Below are positions 17,913 through 26,537 of a DNA stretch of 64,000 nt, one piece after another. A program made the translations under genes and the position numbers. A model generated the notes under the pieces. The model was not told the DNA's origin and did not search any database. It saw only the letters and a program-made list of their open reading frames with translations. Source of the DNA: Reichenbachiella ulvae (GTDB lineage Bacteria > Bacteroidota > Bacteroidia > Cytophagales > Cyclobacteriaceae). Position 1 is the first letter of the stretch, and every line of letters begins with the position of its first letter. Location: positions 5,181,501 through 5,245,500 of the forward strand of contig NZ_JAOYOD010000001.1 of the NCBI RefSeq assembly GCF_025833875.1, given 5' to 3'.

Positions 17913-17985
17913 CTTGCGATGGGGCAGTTGGTAGCTCGTAGGTATCATAAACCAAAGGTCTCTGGTTTGAGTCTTGCTGTAAACA
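17913..17985 (+). pseudogene. decayed initiator tRNA-fMet copy (CAT)
   Basis: The D arm GGGC-AGTTGGTA-GCTC is intact and, with the G after it, matches the initiator-tRNA pattern. The anticodon arm TAGGT-ATCATAA-ACCAA keeps anticodon CAT (17946-17948) with one mismatch, and AGGTC follows as variable loop. The T stem (TCTGG/CTTGC) and acceptor (CTTGCGA/TGTAAAC) no longer pair. It is best read as a degenerate tRNA remnant, not a working gene. Confidence 0.6.
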
Positions 17986-18008
17986 CTCATAAATTCAGGT
18001 TGTTTCCT

Positions 18009-18027
18009 AAAAGCAGCTGCTTTTTTT
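18009..18027 (+). terminator. terminator-like palindrome after the tRNA remnant
   Basis: AAAAGCAGCTGCTTTTTTT is a perfect palindrome with a T-run. It shares the AAGCAG...CTGCTTTTTTTAT frame with the tRNA-His terminator. The lack of a loop makes hairpin strength doubtful. It may be the old terminator of the decayed tRNA. Confidence 0.4.
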
Positions 18028-18148
18028 ATTCCCATTGTTAAAATTAGGTTAAACAAATTTAAGGTTGATACATCATTTTTGATTCAAGGGTCTATTATTC
18101 AATTTGCGTTTCCAATCCCGCTATTATTCTCTTGATTTTTGAATGGTT

Positions 18149-18213
18149 TGCACAATCGAGCAAATCAAATAAACAATGAGAGCAAAGTTGAAATAGTTAG
18201 TTTTCTAGCTTTG
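18149..18213 (+). promoter_or_regulatory. PUL operator copy A with -7 box
   Basis: TGCACAATCGAGCAAA (18149-18164) matches the five-site consensus TGTACAATAGAGCAAA at 14 of 16. A second copy AAACAATGAGAGCAAA ends at 18186, 22 bp later. The -7 box TAGCTTTG starts at 18206, 42 bp after the end of the first copy. No TTTG -33 is present at standard spacing. It controls the sulfatase-GH43-sulfatase operon. Confidence 0.7.
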
Positions 18214-18241
18214 GGTTGATATAAACTCAATAAGCTTGACT

Positions 18242-19831
18242 ATGCGAAGATGGATTCTATTGCTGGGCATTGTACTCAGTTCTTTTTCTGGTTTCTCTCA
18301 AGAGAAGGAAAAGCCACCTAATTTTCTATTTATCGCTGTGGATGACCTCAATATCTACAACAGCCCAATGGGTAACTATCCGGGAAATTTTCTTGAGAAA
18401 ATCTATCCGAGTAAAATGAAGAGAAGTGAGGTGATTCAACGCTTGACACCTAACCTGGATCGATTAGGGCAGCAATCCATGATTTTTAATCGAGCTTTTA
18501 GTGCAGCTCCACTGTGTGGCCCTTCGAGAACGGCTCTGCTGACAGGTACACCTCCACATGTGTCAGGATATTATCAACATGACCAGCATTTCAGAGGATA
18601 TAGTTCTTTAACTAATGTTGTAACTCTACCTCAACATCTAAAGAATAACGGATATTATACGGTAGGGATCGGGAAGGTCTTTCACAAAGGTAGAAGCTAT
18701 CTAGACAGAGGAGTGTTTAGTGACTGGCCGGATCAGCTTTACTCCTGGTCAGAATGGGTAGAGGTGCATTCTGGAACTGCAGCAGGACCTGATTATGAAT
18801 TTGATAAATCCGAAACTCCTTCCAGATATTGGGAAAGTGATGGTAAAAGGAGTCATAATTACACTCGATTTGGATCGACATCAGTCCCAAGAGAAAAGGC
18901 GAATGATTATCTCAATGCTCAATTCATCGCGGATTTGATTGTGAAAGGTGAAGCCATTCGTCAGGATCTTCATGGCAAAGAACGAAACTTGACTCTTCCT
19001 CAAGACAAACCTTTCTTTCTGGCTTGTGGATTATTTGCTCCTCATTTGCCATGGGTGGTTCCACAAGAGTATCTGGATATGTTTCCGATTGACGAAATGG
19101 CTATCGATCAAGACTTGTTGGATTGGATAGAAAGCGATTTAAAGGACTTATCTGCTTATGGTCAAAACAAGACTAGAAATACCCACATGGATGAGCTTCG
19201 TCGTTTTGGAATAGAGTTGGATGGAAAGGGAGGGGATATGAATGCCTGGAAAGCCTACCTGCAGGCTTATTTAGCGACGATTGCTTATTCAGACAGAAAT
19301 ATCGGTGTATTGGTTGATGCCATAGAACAAAACCCACAGAAGGACAACACAGTAGTGATGCTCTGGAGTGATCACGGCTATCACGTCGGAGATAAGAACC
19401 GATCAGGGAAAGTGACACTATGGGAGGCGGCCAATCATTGTAATTTGATTATTCGAGATCCTCGAATCAAAGAAAGTACAGAAGGAAAAAGAGCGGAGAC
19501 ACCAGTGAGCTTGCAGGACTTGTATCCTACAGTAGTCTCTTTGGCAGATTTAGATAAACCAGAGCATGTGCATGGAGTAGATTTATCATTGATCCTAAAG
19601 AATAGTAAAGAAGAGCGTGGACAACCGGTATTGAACACCAATGGGAAGGATAATCACGCCCTGCGTACAGATGGCTTCAGATACATTCGATTTAGGAATG
19701 GAGATCAGGAGCTTTATGATTTGGAAAAAGATCCTTTCGAGGAAATTAATCTTGCAAAATCTGAAAAGCATCAAGAGCTACTAAACTCTTTATATCAACA
19801 ACTCAACGAAATGTTAAAGACAAGACCATGA
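18242..19831 (+). CDS. sulfatase, iduronate-2-sulfatase-like (S1 family)
   Basis: The protein is about 529 residues. The ATG at 18242 (MRRWILLLG) is preferred over an in-frame TTG at 18236. Signal peptide about 1-20. IAVDDLN near residue 32 supplies metal-binding aspartates. The catalytic motif Cys92-Gly-Pro-Ser-Arg96 (LCGPSRTALLTG) is matured to formylglycine by an anaerobic sulfatase-maturing enzyme not seen here. LWSDHGYHVGDKN gives the C-terminal metal site. It removes sulfate esters from an algal-type glycan in the periplasm. It is the first of a three-gene operon and overlaps the GH43 start as ATGA. Position specificity cannot be read. Confidence 0.9.
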   Translation: MRRWILLLGIVLSSFSGFSQEKEKPPNFLFIAVDDLNIYNSPMGNYPGNFLEKIYPSKMKRSEVIQRLTPNLDRLGQQSMIFNRAFSAAPLCGPSRTALLTGTPPHVSGYYQHDQHFRGYSSLTNVVTLPQHLKNNGYYTVGIGKVFHKGRSYLDRGVFSDWPDQLYSWSEWVEVHSGTAAGPDYEFDKSETPSRYWESDGKRSHNYTRFGSTSVPREKANDYLNAQFIADLIVKGEAIRQDLHGKERNLTLPQDKPFFLACGLFAPHLPWVVPQEYLDMFPIDEMAIDQDLLDWIESDLKDLSAYGQNKTRNTHMDELRRFGIELDGKGGDMNAWKAYLQAYLATIAYSDRNIGVLVDAIEQNPQKDNTVVMLWSDHGYHVGDKNRSGKVTLWEAANHCNLIIRDPRIKESTEGKRAETPVSLQDLYPTVVSLADLDKPEHVHGVDLSLILKNSKEERGQPVLNTNGKDNHALRTDGFRYIRFRNGDQELYDLEKDPFEEINLAKSEKHQELLNSLYQQLNEMLKTRP

Positions 19832-21456
19832 TGAAAAGAATTTTTTCGCCCTCCAAACTTCTTATTCTTTTAATTCTTACGCTGGGATCAAATGTATTTG
19901 GACAAGATCAACCAGAAACTTTCAAAAACCCTATACTAACAGGGTTTCACCCTGACCCGTCGATCTGCCGAGTAGGGGAAGACTATTACCTAGTCAACTC
20001 GAGTTTCGAGTGGTACCCTGGGTTGCCAGTTTATCACAGTAGAGACTTGGTCAACTGGGAGTTGATTGGCTATGGAATACACCGACCCAACCAAGTGCCT
20101 TTGCCAGAGGGGCTACCTGATTCACGTGGTGTGTACGCTCCTACAATCCGCTATCACGAGGGATTGTTTTATATCATCAATACTTGCGTGAAGTGCGAGG
20201 GTAATTTTTATATCACAGCTACTGATCCGGCCGGCCCATGGTCTGAGCCAGTTTGGTTGGGTACGCGAGGGATCGACCCGGAGATCTTTTGGGATGATGA
20301 CGGGCAGGCCTATTATGTAGGCCATGCCAATATCACAGGAGTGAATGACTGGCCCGATAAAAATGGTGCATGGATGCAGAAGTTGGATTTGGTCGAAGGC
20401 AAAGTAGTTGGAGAAAGAAAGCAGCTCACTCACGGTCATGCCAAAAATGCCCGGTGGACTGAAGGGCCTCATATTTATAAAATCAACGGTAAGTATATGC
20501 TCCTGGTGGCAGAAGGAGGGACTGGCTTTCACCATGCGATCACGGTGCATCATAGCGATAGCTTGTGGGGGCCGTATATCCCCGATCATTCAAATCCAGT
20601 GCTAACACATAGACATCTGGGTGCAGATTATCCGGTACACTCGGTAGGGCATGGAGACTTGGTGCAGCTCCCGTCAGGGGAGTGGTGGTTTGTTGGATTG
20701 GGCAAGCGAAAGGTTGATGGTAGCACGCTTTTGGCGCGTGAGACTTTTTTGACTCCTGTTAAATTTGAAGAACGAGAAGGTTATCCGACACCCGTTTTCA
20801 ATCCCGGAGTGGGGCATTTGTCCGTCGAGCAAAAGCGTCCTGATTTGCTCTGGACACCTTTTGATTCAAAAGAGCTTAAAGATGATTTTGACGGTAAGAT
20901 ATTGGATTTGAAATGGAATTTCCTGAGATCACCAATGACCACCTGGCATGGCTTGCATAAGGGACAATTGATCCTAAATACCCGCGCCGAGAAAATTGAA
21001 AATTTCGAAAATCCATCCTTCATTGCTCAGAGAATAGAGGATCATAATTTTAAGGCTGAGACTCAGGTATCTTTTTCGTCAAAAAAGAGCAATGAAAGTG
21101 CGGGACTGGTTCTCTATCGCAATAGCCAAAACCATTTTCAGTTGGTCAAAAAAGGAGATGAGGTGCAATTGATAAAAACCATCAGAGGTAAGCAGAACGT
21201 TGTAAAAAGGCAAAAAGTGAAATCTAACAAATTGGTATTAGGAGTTGAGAGCTCAGGAGTGAAAGCTGTCTTTTCTTTCAAAGAAGAGGATGGAAAACGC
21301 ATCGAATGGGATGAAGAACTGACTTTGCTGTCAGACGAAGTAGCAGGTGGCTTCAATGGCCCGTACATCGGCATGTACACCACCAGCGACGGACAAAAAT
21401 CAAAATCCAAAGCCTATTTCGATTATTTTATATACCAAGGGAAAGACAATGATTAA
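19828..21456 (+). CDS. GH43 family glycosidase with C-terminal beta-sandwich
   Basis: A 542-residue protein with signal peptide (MMKRIFSPSKLLILLILTLG). The five-blade propeller domain (about 33-330) holds the GH43 triad: Asp43 in GFHPDPS (base), Asp150 in RGIDPEIFW (pKa modulator) and Glu212 in RWTEGPHIYK (acid). A C-terminal sandwich (about 345-540) with DDFDGKILDLKWNFLRSP matches the GH43 C2 type common in beta-xylosidase/arabinofuranosidase members. The likely activity is exo removal of xylosyl or arabinosyl units, or another pyranoside from a sulfated glycan (inference). Its stop overlaps the next sulfatase start by 8 nt. A paralogue lies at 55448. Confidence 0.9.
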   Translation: MMKRIFSPSKLLILLILTLGSNVFGQDQPETFKNPILTGFHPDPSICRVGEDYYLVNSSFEWYPGLPVYHSRDLVNWELIGYGIHRPNQVPLPEGLPDSRGVYAPTIRYHEGLFYIINTCVKCEGNFYITATDPAGPWSEPVWLGTRGIDPEIFWDDDGQAYYVGHANITGVNDWPDKNGAWMQKLDLVEGKVVGERKQLTHGHAKNARWTEGPHIYKINGKYMLLVAEGGTGFHHAITVHHSDSLWGPYIPDHSNPVLTHRHLGADYPVHSVGHGDLVQLPSGEWWFVGLGKRKVDGSTLLARETFLTPVKFEEREGYPTPVFNPGVGHLSVEQKRPDLLWTPFDSKELKDDFDGKILDLKWNFLRSPMTTWHGLHKGQLILNTRAEKIENFENPSFIAQRIEDHNFKAETQVSFSSKKSNESAGLVLYRNSQNHFQLVKKGDEVQLIKTIRGKQNVVKRQKVKSNKLVLGVESSGVKAVFSFKEEDGKRIEWDEELTLLSDEVAGGFNGPYIGMYTTSDGQKSKSKAYFDYFIYQGKDND

Positions 21457-23029
21457 CATACAAAGTAGGTGGTTTTATTCATTCATAATTGCAGGGTTGC
21501 TTGCTTGCGAACACAAAATAAAGGAAGAAGTTGTAACTGTATCCAAGCCTAATATTATCTATATACTAGCTGACGATTTAAGTTATAAAGATTTAAGTGT
21601 TTTTGGTCAATCTCAGTATCAAACGCCTAATTTGGATGCGCTTTGTAATCAGGGCATTCGCTATGATCAGGCCTATGCGGCGGCTGGAGAATGTGCCCCC
21701 TCCAGAGGAACACTTTTGACAGGTCTTCATACAGGGCATGCTCCGATACGTCAAAACAGTAGTGTCAGAGGACAGGATCATTTAAGGGATGAGGACATCA
21801 CTATCGCCGAAGTGCTGAAGTCAGCAGGCTATCAGACTGCCTTTGTGGGTAAATGGGGGATAGGCCAGCCGGGTACGGAGGGAGTCCCATACAAACAAGG
21901 GTTCGATTACTCTTTTGGATTTTATGATCAGGTGCGAGCGCATACTTACTTTCCAAATTTCCTCTGGGAAAATGACCAAAAGATCGAGTACCGAGCCAAT
22001 CAGGGCTTTAATATGCAGAAACGCTATGATAGCAACGTTCGTGAACCGGGCCCAGAAGTACTCAATGAGTATACAGCAGAAGGGAAATTGGTTCTCAGTG
22101 AGGTAGCTGATCCAAATGGAGCTGTTTTTTCTGAAGCGGAAATGGAGAAGAAGGCTTTGTCATTTGTGGATCAAAATGCGGAACAACCGTTCTTCCTCTA
22201 CTATGCTACTCAGTTACCCCACGGGCCTGTCATCATTGATAGTTTAGGCGCGGACATGAACAATCGAAAAGATCTACCACTTAAGCAAAGAGAATGGGCG
22301 GCAATGGTTCAGCGTCTGGATTACTTTACCGGTCAGTTAGTAGCCAAACTGAAGGAAAAAGGAGTCTATGAAAATACCCTGATCGTATTTTCGTCTGATA
22401 ACGGTTACTCCATGGCTGGATACATGGGCAGGGGTAATGCGCCTGATTGGGAAAATGATCCCTGGTTGGATAACAAGGGTCCATTCAGAGGGGGTAAGTT
22501 TTCAGTGCTAGAGGGAGGGTGCAGAGTCCCCATGTTTGCGCATTGGGCAGGTAAGATCGAGCCACAAGTGTCTCAGACTCCTGTTTGGTTACCAGACTGG
22601 TTTGCTACTTTTGCGCAGCTGAGTGCAGCTGACTCGGTACCTATCAATGATGGTGCAGATCTACAAGCAACCTGGAGTATGCAAGAAACTCTTTTACAAG
22701 ACAGAGCCTTATATTTTTCTAGAGGTAGGGAACAGGCTGTCCGAAAAGGAAAATGGAAAGCTTACCGAAAGACTCCGGATCATGATGTTGAATTATATGA
22801 TATAGCGAATGATAGCTATAGTCAAAACAATCTGGCCAATGATTACCCAAAAGTAGTTCAAGAGCTCACTCATGTACTCAATGATAGCCATACCCCATCT
22901 CAGTGGTACTGGGACCCATGGGAGAACAGGATAGAATATGATGCCAAGAAGCAATTGGCCCTTGAAACAAATCAGATACTACCTGTCATTCGACCCAATA
23001 GTATCCAAAAGTTACCTTGGGAAAAGTAA
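21449..23029 (+). CDS. lipoprotein sulfatase, arylsulfatase-like (S1 family)
   Basis: The protein is about 526 residues from MINIQSRWFYSFIIAGLLAC; Cys20 is a lipobox cysteine. The longer frame from 21347 lies inside the GH43 gene and lacks a signal. The catalytic motif is Cys82-Ala-Pro-Ser-Arg (GECAPSRGTLLTGLHTGH), with ILADDLSYKDLS upstream and FSSDNGYS for the second metal pair. Lipid anchoring places it on a membrane surface, unlike the soluble first sulfatase of the operon. It resembles the arylsulfatase A-type group and is closest in layout to the sulfatase at 59261. It ends at a strong bidirectional terminator. Confidence 0.9.
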   Translation: MINIQSRWFYSFIIAGLLACEHKIKEEVVTVSKPNIIYILADDLSYKDLSVFGQSQYQTPNLDALCNQGIRYDQAYAAAGECAPSRGTLLTGLHTGHAPIRQNSSVRGQDHLRDEDITIAEVLKSAGYQTAFVGKWGIGQPGTEGVPYKQGFDYSFGFYDQVRAHTYFPNFLWENDQKIEYRANQGFNMQKRYDSNVREPGPEVLNEYTAEGKLVLSEVADPNGAVFSEAEMEKKALSFVDQNAEQPFFLYYATQLPHGPVIIDSLGADMNNRKDLPLKQREWAAMVQRLDYFTGQLVAKLKEKGVYENTLIVFSSDNGYSMAGYMGRGNAPDWENDPWLDNKGPFRGGKFSVLEGGCRVPMFAHWAGKIEPQVSQTPVWLPDWFATFAQLSAADSVPINDGADLQATWSMQETLLQDRALYFSRGREQAVRKGKWKAYRKTPDHDVELYDIANDSYSQNNLANDYPKVVQELTHVLNDSHTPSQWYWDPWENRIEYDAKKQLALETNQILPVIRPNSIQKLPWEK

Positions 23030-23071
23030 AAAAAAGAGGCTGATTCATTTAATGAATCAGCCTCTTTTTTA
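23030..23071. terminator. bidirectional Rho-independent terminator
   Basis: A perfect stem of at least 17 bp (AAAAAGAGGCTGATTCA and its complement) with a short loop has A-runs on the left and T-runs on the right. It separates the plus-strand sulfatase operon from the minus-strand TonB-dependent receptor. Confidence 0.93.
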
Positions 23072-23089
23072 TTGAATCTGTCTGAATTC

Positions 23090-25591
23090 TTAAAACTCTT
23101 TATTCCCAAACTCACTCTCTGCAAATTTCGCCTTGTTTTTTAGCTTATTGAATTTGTAGCTGACATTGATCATGATAATATCTACCTCATAAACGTAATT
23201 GGTCGTGGTATAGAAGGCCTTGCGTACTCCATCTGCTGGATCGATATAGTCACCAGATGTGCTTATGCGCTGCTCATTGGTATCAAGTAGCCCCATGTCC
23301 ATATTGAGCCATTGTAGAGTAGTGGAAAGTCTTTCATCCAGAAATGATTTGCTCAAAGTCAAATTAGGTGAATAGAAACGAGAGTCTTTGCCTTGTGCAG
23401 TGATCCTTTCAGATAGGTAATTAAGTGACCATTGTAGATCCATCGTAGGCGATAGAGCAAATGTGGTGTTGATATTGGCTAAATATTGCCAGGCTTTGGG
23501 GTTAATTTTGGTTTGGTTAAACTCCCCGTCAATTTGATAGTGGTAGATGTTGGTTCCAGCATAGAGTGTCCACCATTTGGTTAGGTTCATTTCTGTACCG
23601 ATTTCCAATCCAAAAGCTTTGCCTCGACCCACGTTGGTGTAGATTCTATTCAGTACTGTATCACTATCCACTGTATTCACTCTGTTGATGACGTTTTCTG
23701 TGTTTCTGAAATAGGTAGTTGCAAAAAATGATTGATTCTCAAAGTCTTTAATTATCCCCAATTCGACTAAGTCTATGAATTCTGGTAATAAATTGGCATC
23801 TCCTTGCTCTAGTGTTTCTGAATGCTCCTTTTCTTTAAAAGGATTCATTTTGAAGGTAGTAGTCCGTTCTACTCTTTTACTATAAGCGGATTTGATTTTA
23901 AAATCTTCGCTTACGGCATATTGTAGACTAGCTGATGGGAAAAATCTAAAATAATCGTAATTCAGTACCTGTCTTTGGTCTCCAATGCTCCGACCGATGT
24001 AGTCTAGTTTTCGATCCATTAGTTCAGTTCTCAATCCAATTCCATAGTTCCATTGGGCACCTTCTCCATCCAGATTGATGTAGGCAGAGTGTATGCTTCT
24101 TTTTAGGTTGAGATTGCTTGAATACTCGGGTACAATATTCCAGGAGTCAGAATCAAAATCATAAGCCTCGTACAAAAAGTCTCCCTGATGATCAAGGTGT
24201 CTGAATTGATACCCTACTGTCCATTGTCCCAATAGGGTGGGGGCTAAATCATAGTCTAAATTGAAACGTGTACCATAAAGTGGATTGTCATTGGTATTAT
24301 ACTCGTCATTATAGATGCTTTGATCCTGACGCCAATTGGTAGCGAGGTTTCTATTCGTGGTAGGGCCTCCTAGGAGGGTGTATTCGTACAAAGCGGAAAG
24401 ACTTAGCTTAGATTCATTGGAGAATCGGTGACTGTAATCAAAGCTACCAAGGGCAAAATCACCAGTACGAATGCGGAGGTTTTCATTGTAGTAATCGAAT
24501 GCGCTGATCTGACCTCCGTCTGGCAACTGATAGGTTTTGTTGTCATAGTAGATGTCAGCCGTTCGGTCTTTTGATCTTTTTCCTCCATATATGCTGATAT
24601 TAAAGTCATTTCTCTCATTTGGGTGGAAACCCACAGCCATGCGACCTGAGTAGTTGGTTTCGTCAAAACTTCTCTCTCCATCAGAAGGGAACTCGGTACG
24701 TTTGTCTCCGATTTCGGTCCAGACATCACCTTCTCTTCGACCAGATTTGTCGTTTCTAAGATAGCTGCCGCCTAATGCGAGATCCCATTTGTCCTTTCGG
24801 TAATTGAGAGTAAAGTCAGCTCCATATCGCTGAGCGGCCTCTTTGTTGTCATAAGGTTCGATGCTGGGTAGACCGACCTTGACGTTGACCTGAGCAAACA
24901 GCCCATCTGTGGCATTTTGTGTGGTAATGATGTTGATAATTCCAGCTTTTCCTTCTGAGTCATACTTGGCAGATGGTGCAGTGATGATTTCTATGTTCTT
25001 AATGGAGTTGGCGGGGAGTTGGTTTAACAAAAGTGCTGGGTCAGACTGTATGGGTTGGCCATTGAGAAGGACTACAAAACCTGTACTGCCACGCACAGAC
25101 ATATTTCCTTCTGCATTGATGCTAACTGAGGGCATGTTGCGAAGCACGTCAGTGGCAGTGCCTCCCTGGCTATTTTGGAACTGGTCTGCTTCGAAGACCT
25201 GGCGATCCAGCTGATGCATGGTGGTTACTTTTTGACCAGATACGACCAGTTCTTGGAGGAGTTGTTCATTGGGAGACAGGGCAATTGCTCCAAGGTCCAA
25301 TGCTTGTTTTTTGTCAATAGATATACCATCGATCGTTTTGTCTTCAAAACCCATGAACTGAATGGTAAGTGTATAATTGCCTGCTTTCAGATCATTCAAA
25401 GAGAAGGCACCATTCATATCCGAAACTACCCCTTTGACAAAGGACTGAGTATTAGATTCGTAAAGAATGACGCTAGCAAACTCTATGGGCGCTTGTTCAG
25501 AATCGTCAACCAATCTACCCGAAAGAGTCGATTGGGCGAGGCAGAATTGGGAGGTTAAGGCGGATAGAATTGCAATTAGTATTTTTCTCAT
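23090..25591 (-). CDS. TonB-dependent receptor, OMP beta-barrel type, not SusC
   Basis: An 833-residue outer-membrane receptor. Signal peptide, then a carboxypeptidase-regulatory-like domain (about 22-110: STLSGRLVDDSEQAPIEFASV). The plug region has ATDVLRNMPSVSINAEGNMSVRGSTG and VLLNGQPI, and a beta-barrel follows to the end. This layout fits the CarboxypepD_reg plus outer-membrane beta-barrel family 3 group rather than SusC, and no SusD partner is adjacent. It may import an oligosaccharide or metal (calcium is needed by sulfatases) or act as a signalling receptor; none of this is shown. It has no copy of the shared operator upstream and is transcribed against the flanking operon. Confidence 0.85.
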   Translation of the reverse strand: MRKILIAILSALTSQFCLAQSTLSGRLVDDSEQAPIEFASVILYESNTQSFVKGVVSDMNGAFSLNDLKAGNYTLTIQFMGFEDKTIDGISIDKKQALDLGAIALSPNEQLLQELVVSGQKVTTMHQLDRQVFEADQFQNSQGGTATDVLRNMPSVSINAEGNMSVRGSTGFVVLLNGQPIQSDPALLLNQLPANSIKNIEIITAPSAKYDSEGKAGIINIITTQNATDGLFAQVNVKVGLPSIEPYDNKEAAQRYGADFTLNYRKDKWDLALGGSYLRNDKSGRREGDVWTEIGDKRTEFPSDGERSFDETNYSGRMAVGFHPNERNDFNISIYGGKRSKDRTADIYYDNKTYQLPDGGQISAFDYYNENLRIRTGDFALGSFDYSHRFSNESKLSLSALYEYTLLGGPTTNRNLATNWRQDQSIYNDEYNTNDNPLYGTRFNLDYDLAPTLLGQWTVGYQFRHLDHQGDFLYEAYDFDSDSWNIVPEYSSNLNLKRSIHSAYINLDGEGAQWNYGIGLRTELMDRKLDYIGRSIGDQRQVLNYDYFRFFPSASLQYAVSEDFKIKSAYSKRVERTTTFKMNPFKEKEHSETLEQGDANLLPEFIDLVELGIIKDFENQSFFATTYFRNTENVINRVNTVDSDTVLNRIYTNVGRGKAFGLEIGTEMNLTKWWTLYAGTNIYHYQIDGEFNQTKINPKAWQYLANINTTFALSPTMDLQWSLNYLSERITAQGKDSRFYSPNLTLSKSFLDERLSTTLQWLNMDMGLLDTNEQRISTSGDYIDPADGVRKAFYTTTNYVYEVDIIMINVSYKFNKLKNKAKFAESEFGNKEF

Positions 25592-25676
25592 TGATGTCGA
25601 ATTTATTTTTTCAACAAAGAAAAATTACATGATGATATCCGCTTCGCCTTATCATCCTAATCTCTAGCACTATTGT

Positions 25677-26537
25677 TCATTTATAGGCTGAAGGCCAATT
25701 TTCTATCGATTTGATCTCGATGTCTTTGTAAAAAATCTCGGCTCCTTCCGATTGTAAAATGATTTTTCCTTTCTCTAGTGGAAGTAAATTTCCTTCTTCA
25801 TCGATCATTTTCGAATTGAACAGTCGCATCACTACACGGCCATTGACCACATAGATGGATTGATCCTCTAGACAGAGCAGTTCGATTTCATTCCATTCGC
25901 CATGTTTGTTTTCATTGTCGAAGGCTTTGATGCATCTCCAGGTATGATAGGGTTTATCGGTGTGTGTGATAGTTTGGAGAGGAGATCCTTGTTCAAAATA
26001 ATGATAACCTACCTGCTCGTTTTTATATCCTGGTATATCTATTTGAACTCTGCCAATACTCCAGTAGTCTCCTACATCTCCTTGCTGTATTTGCATCTCC
26101 TGACTATGAGGCCATTTGCCATTGGAACTGCCTCCCTCACCAAAGGCATGGTAAAGTAGTCCGCTATCACGTGGTTTGCCTAATCTGGGCGCATGAGTAT
26201 CTTCACCCCATTTGAACTTGAGTTTTAAATGATAGTTACCATAGATTTTGGTGGTTTCTAAAGTGCCGAAGGCCTGGCCACTCACACGGATTACTTTTTC
26301 TCCATCTAGTTCTACTACGCTGTAGACCTGCAGTGGATCGTTTCCCGTTCCGAAGGGTATGTAGTTGCCTTCAGAGTCTTTTTTGCAAGCCGAGCAGGGA
26401 GTGCTCGAATCGGGCGCATCTAGATAGGATTGCCAACCGTTCAGGTTTTTTCCATTCCATAGAGGAGTCCAGTCTTTGGTTTGACCGTGGCAAAGTGAAG
26501 ATATAGTCAGAAGAATTGATAAAAGAATTAATCGCAT
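25677..26537 (-). CDS. DUF1080 / 3-keto-disaccharide hydrolase family protein
   Basis: A 286-residue secreted protein (signal MRLILLSILLTISSLCHGQ). KDWTPLWNGKNLNGWQSY is the typical DUF1080 opening. The jelly-roll core continues with YGNYHLKLKFKWG, RDSGLLYHAFGEGG and HSQEMQIQQGDVGDYWS, and ends with EGAEIFYKDIEIKSI. Some DUF1080 proteins hydrolyse 3-keto-glycosides and others may only bind glycans. This copy has a short insert with two Cys (STPCSACKK). It overlaps the upstream beta-helix gene by 10 nt, so the two form a minus-strand pair. A second DUF1080 protein is at 53207. Confidence 0.85.
   Translation of the reverse strand: MRLILLSILLTISSLCHGQTKDWTPLWNGKNLNGWQSYLDAPDSSTPCSACKKDSEGNYIPFGTGNDPLQVYSVVELDGEKVIRVSGQAFGTLETTKIYGNYHLKLKFKWGEDTHAPRLGKPRDSGLLYHAFGEGGSSNGKWPHSQEMQIQQGDVGDYWSIGRVQIDIPGYKNEQVGYHYFEQGSPLQTITHTDKPYHTWRCIKAFDNENKHGEWNEIELLCLEDQSIYVVNGRVVMRLFNSKMIDEEGNLLPLEKGKIILQSEGAEIFYKDIEIKSIENWPSAYK

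Larger units (their letters stand above)
17758..18241. other. intergenic junction between tRNA-His and the PUL
   Basis: These 484 nt hold the tRNA-His terminator, a tandem repeat of GCGTGCTTTTT, a decayed initiator-tRNA copy (17913-17985), a second terminator-like palindrome (18009-18027), and the operator and promoter of the first PUL operon (18149-18213). No protein gene is convincing here. It marks the change from core genes to accessory polysaccharide genes. Confidence 0.7.

Noticed and set aside
17859..18056. 65-codon minus-strand frame over the decayed tRNA
   Set aside because: Composition and content show no protein features, and it overlaps the tRNA remnant and terminator palindrome.
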